A stretch of DNA of 64,000 nt from assembly GCF_018388425.1 (NCBI RefSeq), contig NZ_CP074406.1:1736001-1800000 (forward strand). The letters are read 5' to 3'. A model generated the notes under the pieces. The model was not told the origin of the DNA and did no database searches. It was given only the letters and a program-made list of their open reading frames with translations. Each line of letters opens with the position of its first letter. Position 1 is the stretch's first letter. The translations under genes and the position numbers were made by a program. Positions 30,863 through 39,848 of this stretch are shown here, piece by piece. The stretch comes from Nocardioides faecalis (GTDB lineage: Bacteria > Actinomycetota > Actinomycetes > Propionibacteriales > Nocardioidaceae).

Positions 30863-31689
30863 GCGAGCCCGCAGACCGCGGCGCCGTTCGGTTCGGGGTC
30901 GTCGGCGACCCCGTCGCCCACTCGCTCTCACCGGCACTGCACCGGGCCGGCTACGCCGCGCTCGGCCTCACCGCGTCGTACGACGCGGTGGCGGTGCCCA
31001 AGGGCGGGCTGGCCGGCTTCGTGGCCGGTCTCGGCCCGGAGTGGGGCGGGCTGTCGGTGACCGCGCCGCTGAAGCGGGAGGCGCTCGCGCTGGCCGACGA
31101 GGTCACCGCCGTCGCGACCGCGGCCGGCGGCGCCAACACCCTGGTCCGCACCGCTCGCGGGTGGCGGGCGGACAACACCGACGTGCCCGGTGCCGTCGCG
31201 GCGATCCGGGAGCGCTCCTCCGCGACGCACCGCACCGCCACCGTGCTCGGTGGCGGCGCCACCGCGGCCAGCGTCGGGCTGGCGCTGGCCGACCTCGGCG
31301 TCGCCACCATCACCCTCGCGGTGCGCACCGAGGCCAACGCCGCCGAGGCGCTGGCGGCGGTCCGCGCCCACGCTGCGGGTCCGCAGGTGGCCGTGGTGCC
31401 GCTCGCCGAGGCCCCGGTCGCCGACGTCGTCGTCGCGACCATCCCGGCCGCGGCACAGACCCCCGAGCTGTGCGTGCGGCTGGGCGAGGCGGCGGTGCTC
31501 TTCGAGGTCACCTACAACGACTGGCCGACGCCGCTGGTGCGCTCGGCGGAGCAGGCCGGTGCCGTCGTGGTCTCCGGCCTCGACCTGCTGGTGCACCAGG
31601 CGGTGCTGCAGTTCCAGCAGTTCACCGGCCACCCGGGCCCGCTGGCGACGATGCGGGAAGCGGGCGAGCAGGCGCTCGCCGCCCGGTAG
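30856..31689 (+). CDS. aroE: Shikimate dehydrogenase
   Basis: AroE reduces 3-dehydroshikimate with NADPH in the aromatic amino acid pathway. From GTG 30856, seven bases inside mltG, the 277-residue protein shows GDPVAHSLSPALHRAGYAAL, the catalytic lysine in SVTAPLKREAL (the usual His before it is Leu here), DNTDVPG for substrate and the nucleotide-binding VLGGGATAASVGLALADLG. It starts the shikimate cluster and belongs to the mltG transcript by overlap. Confidence 0.93.
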   Translation: MLSEPADRGAVRFGVVGDPVAHSLSPALHRAGYAALGLTASYDAVAVPKGGLAGFVAGLGPEWGGLSVTAPLKREALALADEVTAVATAAGGANTLVRTARGWRADNTDVPGAVAAIRERSSATHRTATVLGGGATAASVGLALADLGVATITLAVRTEANAAEALAAVRAHAAGPQVAVVPLAEAPVADVVVATIPAAAQTPELCVRLGEAAVLFEVTYNDWPTPLVRSAEQAGAVVVSGLDLLVHQAVLQFQQFTGHPGPLATMREAGEQALAAR

Positions 31690-31692
31690 GTT
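31687..31692 (+). promoter_or_regulatory. -10 element TAGGTT for the A24 peptidase gene
   Basis: TAGGTT overlaps the aroE stop codon and lies exactly six bases before the ATG at 31699, suggesting an independent leaderless transcript within the cluster. Confidence 0.4.
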
Positions 31693-31698
31693 CCGCCC

Positions 31699-32397
31699 AT
31701 GCACCTGCTCGCGATCATGCTGGGCGCCCTGGTGGGCCTGCTCGGCGGGGCGACGGTGCCCTGGCTGGTCGCCCGGTGCCCGGACCCGGCGCCGGACCCT
31801 GAGGAGGACCCCGAGGACTTCCCCGACCACACCCCGTTCGCGGAGCTCGCGGCCCGCCCCGGCCTGGGCCTGCGCTGCGCCGTGGCCGGCACCGCTGTCG
31901 GGGCGCTGCTCGGTGTCGCCGTGGGCTGGGGCTGGGGCCTGCCGTGGCTGCTGTACCTGGTGCCGGTCGGCATCGCGCTCGCCGTGATCGACTACGTCAC
32001 CTGGTACCTGCCCAGCCGCATCATCTGGCCGTCGTACGTCGTGGTGGTGCTGCTCGAGGTCGTCGCGGCGCTCGCGCTGGGCCGGCCCGGTGTGCTGGTG
32101 CTGGCCGCGATCGGCGGGGTGGGCCTGGGGCTGTACTACGGCCTGATGTGGTTCATCAGTCCGCGGATGATGGCCTTCGGCGACGTCCGCCTCGGCGCAC
32201 TGCTCGGCCTTGCGCTGGGCCCCTTCGGCCTGTTCACGGTGGTGATCTCGGTGGGCGCCGCGGCGGTGCTGGCCGTGCTGGCGCTGGTGCCGCTGCGCCG
32301 CGGCGGCAACATGATCCGGCGCAAGGTGCCGTTCGGGCCGTTCCTGCTCGGCGGCGCCCTGGTCGCGGTCGCCGTCGGCCCGCTGCTCGGCGGCTGA
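31699..32397 (+). CDS. A24-family (prepilin peptidase-like) membrane protease
   Basis: The 232-residue protein has about six membrane helices and the two catalytic aspartates of the A24 aspartic proteases: [13 protein letters not shown] near residue 99 and [15 protein letters not shown] near residue 160. It lacks the cysteine-containing N-terminal methylase domain of full PilD. An acidic stretch ([15 protein letters not shown]) follows the first helix. No pilus or Tad genes are in the window, so its substrate is unknown. A homologue in the same aro neighbourhood occurs in mycobacteria as I recall, so the linkage seems old. Confidence 0.88.
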   Translation: MHLLAIMLGALVGLLGGATVPWLVARCPDPAPDPEEDPEDFPDHTPFAELAARPGLGLRCAVAGTAVGALLGVAVGWGWGLPWLLYLVPVGIALAVIDYVTWYLPSRIIWPSYVVVVLLEVVAALALGRPGVLVLAAIGGVGLGLYYGLMWFISPRMMAFGDVRLGALLGLALGPFGLFTVVISVGAAAVLAVLALVPLRRGGNMIRRKVPFGPFLLGGALVAVAVGPLLGG

Positions 32398-32446
32398 GCC
32401 GGTCCCACAACCCCGGACAGGCGCAGGCCGCGGCGCCGCCCCGTGG

Positions 32447-32452
32447 GAGACT
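32447..32452 (+). promoter_or_regulatory. Possible -10 element GAGACT for aroC
   Basis: GAGACT lies six bases before the aroC ATG at 32459, the same spacing as the TAG-type elements elsewhere in this window. The first base departs from the TA pattern, so confidence is lower. Confidence 0.35.
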
Positions 32453-32458
32453 GGTGCC

Positions 32459-33637
32459 ATGTTGCGCTGGCTGACCGCGGGGGAGTCCCACGGCCCCTCC
32501 CTGGTCGCGATCCTCGAGGGCCTGCCGGCCCACGTCGAGGTCACGACCGATGACATCTCCGACTCTCTCGCCCGGCGGCGACTCGGCTACGGCCGCGGCG
32601 CCCGGATGAAGTTCGAGGCCGACGAGGTGACCATCACCGGTGGCGTGCGGCACGGCCGCACCCAGGGCGGTCCGGTCGCGATCCAGGTCGGCAACACCGA
32701 GTGGCCCAAGTGGGAGACCGTGATGGCCGCGGACCCGGTCGACCCGGAGGTGCTGGACTCGCAGGCCCGCAACGCCCCGCTCACCCGGCCCCGGCCCGGC
32801 CACGCCGACCTGGCCGGCATGCAGAAGTACGACTTCGCCGACGCCCGCCCGATCCTCGAGCGCGCCTCCGCCCGGGAGACCGCGGCCCGTGTCGCGCTCG
32901 GCCGGGTGGCCAGCAACTTCATCGAGCAGGCCACCGGTGCCCGGATCGTCAGCCACGTCCTGGAGATCGGCGGCGTCCGCACGCCCTCGCGCGATCTGCC
33001 CATCCCCGACGACGTCGCGCGTCTCGACGCCGACCCGGTGCGCTGCCTGGACCCGGACGGCTCCAAGCAGATGGTCGAGCGGATCGACCAGGCCCACAAG
33101 GACGGCGACACCCTCGGCGGTGTGGTCGAGGTCGTCGTGCACGGCCTGCCGCCGGGCCTGGGCTCGCACGTGCACTGGGACCGCCGCCTCGACGCGCGCC
33201 TGGCCGGTGCGCTGATGGGCATCCAGGCGATCAAGGGCGTCGAGGTCGGTGACGGCTTCGAGCTCGCCGCCACGCCCGGCTCGGCCGCCCACGACGAGAT
33301 CGTCGGCACCGATGAGGGCCTGCGCCGCGTCACGGACCGCTCCGGTGGCACCGAGGGCGGGATGAGCACCGGTGAGGTGCTGCGGGTGCGGGCCGCGATG
33401 AAGCCCATCGCCACCGTCCCCCGCGCGCTGCGCACCGTCGACCTCGCCACCGGCGAGGAGGCCGTCGCCCACCACCAGCGCTCCGACGTGTGCGCCGTGC
33501 CCGCGGCCGGCATCGTCGCCGAGGCGATGGTGGCCCTGGTGATCGCCGACGCCGTGCTGGAGAAGTTCGGCGGCGACTCGGTCGCCGAGACGCGCCGCAA
33601 CGTCCAGGGCTACCTGGACGCGCTGCGCTACCGGTGA
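32459..33637 (+). CDS. aroC: Chorismate synthase
   Basis: AroC forms chorismate from EPSP with reduced FMN. The 392-residue protein shows [20 protein letters not shown] at the N-terminus, the [15 protein letters not shown] signature, and the C-terminal [10 protein letters not shown] and [11 protein letters not shown] motifs. All conserved histidines in those motifs are present. aroK follows 13 bases downstream. Confidence 0.97.
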   Translation: MLRWLTAGESHGPSLVAILEGLPAHVEVTTDDISDSLARRRLGYGRGARMKFEADEVTITGGVRHGRTQGGPVAIQVGNTEWPKWETVMAADPVDPEVLDSQARNAPLTRPRPGHADLAGMQKYDFADARPILERASARETAARVALGRVASNFIEQATGARIVSHVLEIGGVRTPSRDLPIPDDVARLDADPVRCLDPDGSKQMVERIDQAHKDGDTLGGVVEVVVHGLPPGLGSHVHWDRRLDARLAGALMGIQAIKGVEVGDGFELAATPGSAAHDEIVGTDEGLRRVTDRSGGTEGGMSTGEVLRVRAAMKPIATVPRALRTVDLATGEEAVAHHQRSDVCAVPAAGIVAEAMVALVIADAVLEKFGGDSVAETRRNVQGYLDALRYR

Positions 33638-33650
33638 GCCGGCAGCAGCG

Positions 33651-34178
33651 ATGAGCAGCGGCGCGGCACCGGGCGCCCCCGTGTGCGTCCTGGTCGGCAC
33701 CATGGGTGCCGGCAAGACCACCGTCGGCCGGCTGGTGGCCGCGCGCCTCGGCGTGGGCTTCGCCGACAGCGACCACGTCGTGGAGGAGCGCGCCGGCAAG
33801 CCCGTCGCGGACATCTTCGTCGAGGACGGCGAGGCCGCCTTCCGGAGCCTCGAGCGTGACGCCGTCGCCTGGCTGCTCGAGCACCACGACGGCGTGCTCT
33901 CGCTCGGCGGGGGAGCGGTCCTCGACCCCGCCACCCGGGAGCTGCTCGCCGGGCACCGGGTGGTGTTCCTGCGGGTGGGCCTGGCCGAGGCCGTCAAGCG
34001 CGTCGGCCTCGGGGTCGGTCGGCCGCTGCTGCTGGGCAACGTCCGCTCCCGCGTCAAGCAGCTGCTCGACGAGCGCACCCCCGTCTACCAGGGCCTGGCC
34101 CGTCTCACCGTCGAGACCGACGAGCGCACTGCCGAGCAGGTCGCCGACGAGATCCTCGCCGCACTGCAGAGTCCTTAA
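33651..34178 (+). CDS. aroK: Shikimate kinase
   Basis: AroK phosphorylates shikimate at C3. The 175-residue protein has the P-loop GTMGAGKTTVG near residues 16-26, the DSD substrate motif (FADSDHVVEE), the GGGAVLDPATRELL segment and a LID arginine in the LGVGRPLLLGN region. It stops at TAA, and an AAGGAGGAG Shine-Dalgarno sequence for aroB follows within nine bases. Confidence 0.95.
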   Translation: MSSGAAPGAPVCVLVGTMGAGKTTVGRLVAARLGVGFADSDHVVEERAGKPVADIFVEDGEAAFRSLERDAVAWLLEHHDGVLSLGGGAVLDPATRELLAGHRVVFLRVGLAEAVKRVGLGVGRPLLLGNVRSRVKQLLDERTPVYQGLARLTVETDERTAEQVADEILAALQSP

Positions 34179-34187
34179 GGAGGAGTC

Positions 34188-35300
34188 GTGAGCGAACCGA
34201 CCGTGATCCGGGTGGCCACCGCGTCGCCGTACGACGTGGTGGTGGGCCGCGGCGTGCTCGACCGCCTGCGCGGGCTGCTGCCCGCCGGCGTGCAGCGCGT
34301 GGCGATCGTGTGCCCGGAGTCGTTGGAGGACCTCCTCGACCCGCTGGCCGAGCATCTCGAGGGCCTCGACGCGATGGTGCTGCAGGTGCCCGACGGCGAG
34401 GAGGCGAAGAACTGGGAGGTCGCCGCCGCGTGCTGGGAGGCGCTCGGTGAGGAGGGCTTCACCCGCTCCGACGCGGTGATCACCCTCGGCGGCGGTGCCA
34501 CCACCGACCTCGGTGGGTTCGTGGCCGCCACCTGGCTGCGCGGCGTCGCGGTCGTGCACGTGCCGACCAGCCTGCTCGCGATGGTCGATGCCGCCGTCGG
34601 CGGCAAGACCGGCATCAACAGCCCCGCCGGCAAGAACCTGATCGGCTCCTTCCACGAGCCGGTCGGCGTGCTGTGCGACCTCGCGCTGCTCGACACCCTG
34701 CCCCGCGCCGAGCTCGTCGCCGGGCTCGGCGAGGTGATCAAGTGCGGCTTCATCGCCGACCCCCGGATCCTCGAGCTCGTCGAGGAGACCGACCCGGCCG
34801 CGCTCACCCCGGACTCCCCGGTGCTGCGCGAGCTCGTCGAGCGCTCCATCGCGGTCAAGGCCGACGTCGTCGCCGCCGACCTCAAGGAGACCGGGGGAGC
34901 CGCCGGCCACCCCGGCCGGGAGGCGCTGAACTACGGCCACACGCTGGCGCACGCCATCGAGAAGGCCACCGACTACTCGATCCGCCACGGCGAGGCCGTG
35001 GCGATCGGCTGCGTCTTCGTCGCCGAGCTGGCCGCGCGCACCGGCGGGCTGGACCGCGACCTGGTCGAGCGGCACCGCGCCGTGCTGGCCCGCGTCGGCC
35101 TGCCGACCACCTGGGACGGCTCGGGCGTCGGCGCGGACTTCGACTCCCTGCTGGCCACGATGGCGGTGGACAAGAAGGCCCGCGGCAACCAGCTGCGCTT
35201 CCTCGTGCTGGCCGACCTCGCCCGCCCCACGGTGCTGGCCGGGCCCGCCGAGGACGACCTGCGCGCCGCCTACGCCACGATCAGTGGAGGCGCGGCGTGA
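34188..35300 (+). CDS. aroB: 3-dehydroquinate synthase
   Basis: AroB cyclises DAHP using NAD and a divalent metal. The 370-residue protein shows GGGATTDLGGFVAATWLRG, VPTSLLAMVDAAVGGKTGIN, and metal ligands around GEVIKCGFI, LNYGHTLAHAIEK and RHGEAVAIG. The GTG start has the strong AAGGAGGAG upstream. The stop overlaps aroQ by four bases. Confidence 0.96.
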   Translation: MSEPTVIRVATASPYDVVVGRGVLDRLRGLLPAGVQRVAIVCPESLEDLLDPLAEHLEGLDAMVLQVPDGEEAKNWEVAAACWEALGEEGFTRSDAVITLGGGATTDLGGFVAATWLRGVAVVHVPTSLLAMVDAAVGGKTGINSPAGKNLIGSFHEPVGVLCDLALLDTLPRAELVAGLGEVIKCGFIADPRILELVEETDPAALTPDSPVLRELVERSIAVKADVVAADLKETGGAAGHPGREALNYGHTLAHAIEKATDYSIRHGEAVAIGCVFVAELAARTGGLDRDLVERHRAVLARVGLPTTWDGSGVGADFDSLLATMAVDKKARGNQLRFLVLADLARPTVLAGPAEDDLRAAYATISGGAA

Positions 35301-35764
35301 GCACGCCGGAGGGCACGCCCGAAGCCACCGCGGTCCTGGTCCTCAACGGCCCCAACCTGGGCCGCCTGGGCCGACGCCAGCCCGAGATCTACGGACACAC
35401 CACCCACGACGAGCTCGCCGCCGCCTGCGTGCGGTGGGGCGCCGAGCTGGGCCTCGCGGTCGAGGTGCGCCAGACCAACCACGAGGGCGAGCTGCTGGAC
35501 TGGCTCAACGCCGCCGCCGACGACGCCGTACCGGTGGTGCTCAACGCCGCGGCGTGGACGCACTACTCGCTGGCGCTCTACGACGCCTGCGCCCAGCTCG
35601 AGGCCCCGCTGGTCGAGGTGCACATCTCCGAGCCCAAGCAGCGTCCCGAGACGTTCCGGCACACCTCCTACGTCGAGCCGCACGCCGCGACGACCATCTC
35701 CGGTCAGGGCGTCGACGGCTACCGGCAGGCACTCGAATTCATCGCTGCCAGCCTCGCCCACTAG
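35297..35764 (+). CDS. aroQ: Type II 3-dehydroquinate dehydratase
   Basis: AroQ dehydrates 3-dehydroquinate. From GTG 35297 the 155-residue protein has the type II signature VLNGPNLGRLGRRQPEIYG with the catalytic Tyr near residue 35, QTNHEGELLDWL, NAAAWTHYSLALYDA, and the catalytic His in VEVHISEPKQR followed by FRHTSYVEPHA. The motif NAAAWTHYS differs from the more common NPGAYTHTS but keeps the substrate-binding Asn and His. The aro cluster here lacks aroA and aroG. Confidence 0.95.
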   Translation: MSTPEGTPEATAVLVLNGPNLGRLGRRQPEIYGHTTHDELAAACVRWGAELGLAVEVRQTNHEGELLDWLNAAADDAVPVVLNAAAWTHYSLALYDACAQLEAPLVEVHISEPKQRPETFRHTSYVEPHAATTISGQGVDGYRQALEFIAASLAH

Positions 35765-35767
35765 ACT
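35738..35767 (+). promoter_or_regulatory. Possible promoter for efp-nusB
   Basis: TTCATC (35738-35743) and TAGACT (35762-35767) are 18 bases apart, lie at the 3' end of aroQ and would give a leader of about 80 bases before efp. The -10 element is good and the -35 is weak. The remaining gap has a C/G-rich repeat (GGCCCGCTCGGGCC) that can fold as a short hairpin. Confidence 0.4.
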
Positions 35768-35854
35768 GGTCCGTCGGCCCGCTCGGGCCCTGATGTGGAC
35801 CGCGAAACCGCTGGTCCGCCCGTTCCTTGTACATCTGCAGACGAAGGCTGGCGC

Positions 35855-36421
35855 ATGGCAACCACGAACGACCTCAAGAACGGCATGGTTCTCAAGCTGG
35901 AGGGCCAGCTCTGGCAGGTCGTGGAGTTCCAGCACGTCAAGCCCGGCAAGGGCCCGGCGTTCGTGCGGACCAAGCTGAAGAACGTCGAGTCGGGCAAGAA
36001 CGTCGACAAGACCTTCAACGCCGGCACCAAGGTCGAGACCGCCACGGTCGACCGCCGCTCGTACCAGTACCTGTACAACGACGGCACGAACTTCGTCTTC
36101 ATGGACGTCCAGGACTACGACCAGATCGAGGTCGCCCCGGAGATCGTCGGCACCGCCGCCGGCTTCCTGCTGGAGAACCAGGAGGTCATCCTGGCGCTCA
36201 ACGAGGGCCGCGTGCTGTTCATCGAGCTCCCCGCCTCGGTCGAGCTCGTCGTGTCCTACACCGAGCCCGGTGTCATGGGCGACTCCGCCACCGGCCGCAC
36301 CAAGCCCGCCACGCTGGAGACCGGCGCCGAGATCCAGGTGCCGCTGTTCATCGAGCAGGGCGAGAAGATCAAGGTCGACACCCGTGACGGCGGCTCGTAC
36401 CTGAGCCGTGTGAAGGGCTGA
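35855..36421 (+). CDS. efp: Translation elongation factor P
   Basis: EF-P relieves ribosome stalling at polyproline. The ATG at 35855 gives the standard N-terminus [20 protein letters not shown] and 188 residues; an in-frame start 60 bases upstream would add non-conserved sequence. The tip residue of the functional loop is Lys32 in VKPGKGPAF. Domains II and III are intact to [13 protein letters not shown]. Proline-rich proteins in this window, such as the ParA-like protein at 38330, are plausible clients. Confidence 0.96.
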   Translation: MATTNDLKNGMVLKLEGQLWQVVEFQHVKPGKGPAFVRTKLKNVESGKNVDKTFNAGTKVETATVDRRSYQYLYNDGTNFVFMDVQDYDQIEVAPEIVGTAAGFLLENQEVILALNEGRVLFIELPASVELVVSYTEPGVMGDSATGRTKPATLETGAEIQVPLFIEQGEKIKVDTRDGGSYLSRVKG

Positions 36422-36429
36422 TCGCGCAG

Positions 36430-36846
36430 GTGGCACAGATCGGAGCCCGGACCAAGGCCCGCAAGCGGGCCCTCGACGTGCTGTACGCCGCCGACATGCG
36501 CGGCGAGTCCGGCGCCCAGGCGCTCGACCGGGTCCTCGCCGACGGCGAGGCGGTCACCAACCCCTACACGACCACCCTGGTCCGTGGGGTCTCCGAGCGC
36601 CAGGAGCGCATCGACGAGATCCTCACCCAGTTCTCCACCGACTGGTCGCTGACCCGGATGCCCGCCGTGGACCGCAACGTCCTGCGGATCGGCGTCTGGG
36701 AGATGCTGTGGGCCGAGGACGTGCCGGACACCGTCGCGGTGACCGAGGCGATGAACCTGGTGCGCGAGCTGTCCACCGACGAGTCGCCCGCGTTCGTCAA
36801 CGGCGTGCTCGGTGCCATCCAGCGCGCCAAGGACACCCTGCTCTGA
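36430..36846 (+). CDS. nusB: Transcription antitermination protein NusB
   Basis: NusB binds rRNA boxA with NusE during rRNA transcription. The 138-residue all-helical protein shows ARTKARKRALDVLYAADMRG, PYTTTLVRGVSERQERID, and RNVLRIGVWEMLW with FVNGVLGAIQRAKD at the end. GTG is the start, eight bases after efp, so the two genes form one unit. This efp-nusB order is typical of actinobacteria. Confidence 0.96.
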   Translation: MAQIGARTKARKRALDVLYAADMRGESGAQALDRVLADGEAVTNPYTTTLVRGVSERQERIDEILTQFSTDWSLTRMPAVDRNVLRIGVWEMLWAEDVPDTVAVTEAMNLVRELSTDESPAFVNGVLGAIQRAKDTLL

Positions 36847-36913
36847 GAACGGTCTCCCAGCCGGTCTCCTGAGCCGGTTCCTCACCGGCCCTCGGCGTGC
36901 GAGGGTGACCAGC

Positions 36914-38287
36914 ATGGCTGAGGAGCACGAGGTCGACGTCGTGGTCGTCGGGCTCGGGCCCGGCGGCGAGCACGTCGCGGCGTCGCTGGCCCGCGCCGGC
37001 CTGAGCGTCGTCGGGGTGGACGAACGGCTCGTGGGCGGCGAGTGCCCCTACTACGGGTGCGTGCCGTCGAAGATGATGATCCGCGCCGCCGGCGCGCTCG
37101 CCGAGGCCCGCCGGGTGCCGGAGCTCGCCGGGAGTGCGGAGGTCGTCCCCGACTGGACGGTCGTGGCAGACCGGATCCGCGACGAGGCCACCGACGACTG
37201 GGACGACGCCGTCGCCGTGCAGCGGCTCCGCGACGCCGGCGCGACGTTCGTGCGCGGGCACGGCCGCTTCGACGGGCCCGGTCGGGTGCGCGTGGCCTCC
37301 GCGGACGGCGAGCAGGTGTTCGTCGTACGACGTGGGGTGGTGCTGAACACCGGCACCGCGCCGGCCGTGCCGCCGATCGAGGGCCTGGCCGGCACGCCGT
37401 ACTGGACCAACCGCGACGTGGCGCGGCTGCGTGCGCTGCCGGCCAGCCTCGCCGTGCTCGGCGGCGGCGCGATCGGCTGCGAGCTGGCCCAGGCGTTCGC
37501 CCGGTTCGGGGTGCGGGTCAGCCTGATCGAGGCGGCGCCGCGGCTGCTCGGGCCCGAGGAGCCGGAGGCGGCCGCGGTCGTCGAGGAAGCCCTGGCCGCC
37601 GACGGCATCGACCTGCGCACCGGCGCGGGCGTGAACGGCGTGCGACACGACGGCGCCTTCACCCTGGACCTGGCCGACGGCAGCACAGTGGGCGCCGATG
37701 CCCTGCTCGTGGCGACCGGACGCCGGCCCAACCTCGCCGACCTGGGCCTGGACAGCGTCGGCCTCGACCCGAAGGCGCGCAGCCTGGCGACCGACGAGCG
37801 GATGCGGGTCACCGACGGCATCTGGGCGATCGGCGACATCACCGGCAAGGGCGCCTTCACCCACGTCTCGATGTACCAGGCCGACGTCGCGGTGCGCGAC
37901 CTCACCGGAGCCGACGGTCCCTGGGCCGACTACCGGGCCGTGTCCTGGGTGACCTTCACCGACCCCGAGGTCGGCCGGGTCGGGATGAGCGAGCAGCAGG
38001 CCCGCGACGCCGGGATCCGGGTCGCCACCGCGACCACCGACCTCGCCTCCTCCAGCCGCGGCTGGCTGCACAAGGCGGGCAACGCCGGCCTCATCAAGCT
38101 CGTCGCCGACCTCGACCGCGGGAACCTCGTCGGGGCCACCGCCGTGGGGCCCTGTGGCGGCGAGGTGGTCGGGGCGCTGGTCACCGCCGTGCACGCCGAG
38201 GTGCCGCTGGCCACCCTGCGCACGATGCACCTGGCCTATCCGACCTTCCACCGCGCGATCGGGAGTGCCCTCGCCAACCTGGGGTAA
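36914..38287 (+). CDS. FAD/NAD(P)-dependent pyridine nucleotide-disulfide oxidoreductase
   Basis: The 457-residue protein has an FAD-binding VVVVGLGPGGEHVAASLA, the redox-disulfide pattern GGECPYYGCVPSK (Cys-x4-Cys), an NAD(P)-binding LGGGAIGCELAQAFARFG, and ATDERMRVTDGIWAIGDITG for FAD. The C-terminal dimer domain ends HLAYPTFHRAIGSAL where lipoamide dehydrogenases have a catalytic His and Glu in HPTLSE; both appear replaced (Tyr and Arg). It is therefore unlikely to be a true dihydrolipoyl dehydrogenase. Quinone or another disulfide as substrate is possible. A GTG at 36905 is an alternative start. Confidence 0.85.
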   Translation: MAEEHEVDVVVVGLGPGGEHVAASLARAGLSVVGVDERLVGGECPYYGCVPSKMMIRAAGALAEARRVPELAGSAEVVPDWTVVADRIRDEATDDWDDAVAVQRLRDAGATFVRGHGRFDGPGRVRVASADGEQVFVVRRGVVLNTGTAPAVPPIEGLAGTPYWTNRDVARLRALPASLAVLGGGAIGCELAQAFARFGVRVSLIEAAPRLLGPEEPEAAAVVEEALAADGIDLRTGAGVNGVRHDGAFTLDLADGSTVGADALLVATGRRPNLADLGLDSVGLDPKARSLATDERMRVTDGIWAIGDITGKGAFTHVSMYQADVAVRDLTGADGPWADYRAVSWVTFTDPEVGRVGMSEQQARDAGIRVATATTDLASSSRGWLHKAGNAGLIKLVADLDRGNLVGATAVGPCGGEVVGALVTAVHAEVPLATLRTMHLAYPTFHRAIGSALANLG

Positions 38288-38329
38288 CACGTCGTCGAAC
38301 CATCCGACCGTCCACTCGGAGGAACACGC

Positions 38330-39736
38330 GTGACCCAGCCCACCGCCGGCACCGGCCGCAGCCCGGGGGACACCTCGGACCACTTGTACACGCCCGAGGA
38401 GCTCGAGGCCTACGCTCGCCGCCAGCTCGCCGCCGCCGCTCCGGGGGAGCGGCCCGCGGACCTGCTGGCCGACCCACTGGCTGACCCACTGGCCGACCCG
38501 TTGACCGACCCGCTGCCGGTGGAGGAGCACACCATCATCCGGCCGCAGGCATCGGCGCCCGGCGTCGCCGGCCCGCCGCCCGCACCACCCTTCCCGCCCG
38601 TCCCGATCGGACCCCCACCGGCAGCCCCACCGGCAGCCGCACCGGGTCCCGCGCCGTCCCACCGCGCTCCCGTGCCCCCGCCCTCGTTCGGCCCGCCGCC
38701 GGCGGGCCCACCTGCGGGCCCACCGGCGGGCCCACCGGCGGGTCCACCGGCATGGGCTCCCGGCGCCGACGGTGCCGATGCCGCGGCCGAGCCACGACGG
38801 TTCATGACGGCCACCGACTTCCTCGATCGCCGCGACGCCGACCAGGAGGTCGGCCCCGCCACCTGGGGTTGGCGCGGCCGGGTGCGCCGCTGGTCGGGGG
38901 GACTGATCAAGCCGGCGATGGGTTCGGCCGAGCGTGCCTACGAGGCCGACCGGTCCACGATCCAGAAGGACTTCGACGGTCCCCGCACGATCGCGTTCGT
39001 GAACCCCAAGGGCGGTGCCGCGAAGACGACCGGGGTGCTCGCGGCCGGCTTCACCTTCGGCACGGTGCGCGGTGGTGGGGTCGTGGCCTGGGACAACAAC
39101 GAGACCCGGGGCACCCTCGGCATCCGGGGGACCCGCAGCACGCACCGCAACACCACGCGGGAGCTGCTGGAGGACCTCGGCCGGTTCAAGGACGTCTACC
39201 AGTCCCGGATCGGGGACCTCGGCGCCTTCGTCCGCTCCCAGGGTGACGCCCACTTCGACGTCCTGGCCTCCGACGAGCGCGCCGACGTCTCAGGCATGAT
39301 CCACGCCGGTGACTTCCGCGAGGTCCATGCCCTGCTCGAGCGGTTCTACCGGATCATCCTGGTCGACACCGGCAACAACCTGCGCGCGGAGAACTGGCTG
39401 GCCGCCGCCGACGCCGCGGACCTGCTGGTGGTGACCAGCACGGTGCGCGAGGACACCGGCTACTCCGGGCTGTGGATGCTGGACGCGCTGGCCGACGCCG
39501 GCTACGAGAACCTGAAGTACAAGACGATCACCGTGCTCTCCGACCCCAGCCCGAAGGTGGACGAGGACCTGGCCCGTGACCTGGTGTCGGTCTACGAGCA
39601 GCGCACCCGCGGCGTCTACCGGGTGCCCTACGACCCGGCGCTGGTCTCCGGCTCCGTGGTGCCCTACCACCAGCTCTCGGACGCCACCAAGCGTTCCTGG
39701 CTGCGGGCGTGTGCCGGCATGGCGGCCGCGCTCTGA
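38330..39736 (+). CDS. Proline-rich MinD/ParA-like ATPase
   Basis: The 468-residue protein has two parts. Residues 1-150 are low complexity: four ADPL-type units, then Pro/Ala/Gly-rich sequence with AGPP repeats. Residues of about 205 onward are a ParA/MinD fold with the deviant Walker A FVNPKGGAAKTT, an ASDERADVSG segment, and IILVDTGNNLRAENWLAAAD for Walker B and downstream binding. This layout recalls mycobacterial EspI-type proteins of ESX loci, but no ESX genes are nearby. Candidate roles are spatial positioning or regulation of a secretion machine; none is shown. Confidence 0.8.
   Translation: MTQPTAGTGRSPGDTSDHLYTPEELEAYARRQLAAAAPGERPADLLADPLADPLADPLTDPLPVEEHTIIRPQASAPGVAGPPPAPPFPPVPIGPPPAAPPAAAPGPAPSHRAPVPPPSFGPPPAGPPAGPPAGPPAGPPAWAPGADGADAAAEPRRFMTATDFLDRRDADQEVGPATWGWRGRVRRWSGGLIKPAMGSAERAYEADRSTIQKDFDGPRTIAFVNPKGGAAKTTGVLAAGFTFGTVRGGGVVAWDNNETRGTLGIRGTRSTHRNTTRELLEDLGRFKDVYQSRIGDLGAFVRSQGDAHFDVLASDERADVSGMIHAGDFREVHALLERFYRIILVDTGNNLRAENWLAAADAADLLVVTSTVREDTGYSGLWMLDALADAGYENLKYKTITVLSDPSPKVDEDLARDLVSVYEQRTRGVYRVPYDPALVSGSVVPYHQLSDATKRSWLRACAGMAAAL
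38471..38518 (+). repeat. 12-bp coding tandem repeat, four units, encoding DPLA-type repeats
   Basis: Four 12-base units (GACCCACTGGCT, GACCCACTGGCC, GACCCGTTGACC, GACCCGCTGCCG) sit in frame in the ParA-like gene and encode Asp-Pro-Leu-Xaa. The first two differ by one base, suggesting recent duplication. Confidence 0.85.
38701..38748 (+). repeat. 12-bp coding tandem repeat, four units, encoding AGPP
   Basis: Four near-identical 12-base units (GGCGGGCCCACC and one-base variants) lie in frame and encode Ala/Gly-Pro-Pro. Length variation between strains is likely. Confidence 0.85.
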
Positions 39737-39801
39737 AGCGCCGGATGGGAGGTGAAGGCGAATCAGATCGCGATCAAGGGGTACTGAACGCTCGACATCG
39801 A

Positions 39802-39818
39802 GTGGGACTTGTTCCCAC
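39802..39818 (+). promoter_or_regulatory. Short inverted repeat in the csbD leader
   Basis: GTGGGA (39802-39807) and TCCCAC (39813-39818) flank CTTGT, 30 bases before the CsbD ATG. A GGGTAC at 39779-39784 resembles the -10 of stress sigma factors, but I see no GTTT -35 at the right distance. Function is unproven. Confidence 0.35.
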
Positions 39819-39848
39819 CGTCCGCTCGACCGAGAGGAGCGTGGAGAC

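Noticed and set aside
36914..38287. Dihydrolipoyl dehydrogenase (lpd) as the product name.
   Set aside because: The C-terminal catalytic His and Glu are not conserved, and no 2-oxo acid dehydrogenase genes are nearby.
38701..38748. Short regularly spaced repeats as a possible CRISPR array.
   Set aside because: The units are contiguous, 12 bases long, in frame and without spacers, so they are a coding tandem repeat.
39779..39784. A SigB/SigF-type stress promoter before the CsbD gene.
   Set aside because: GGGTAC fits the -10 but there is no GTTT-like -35 at 12-17 bases upstream.
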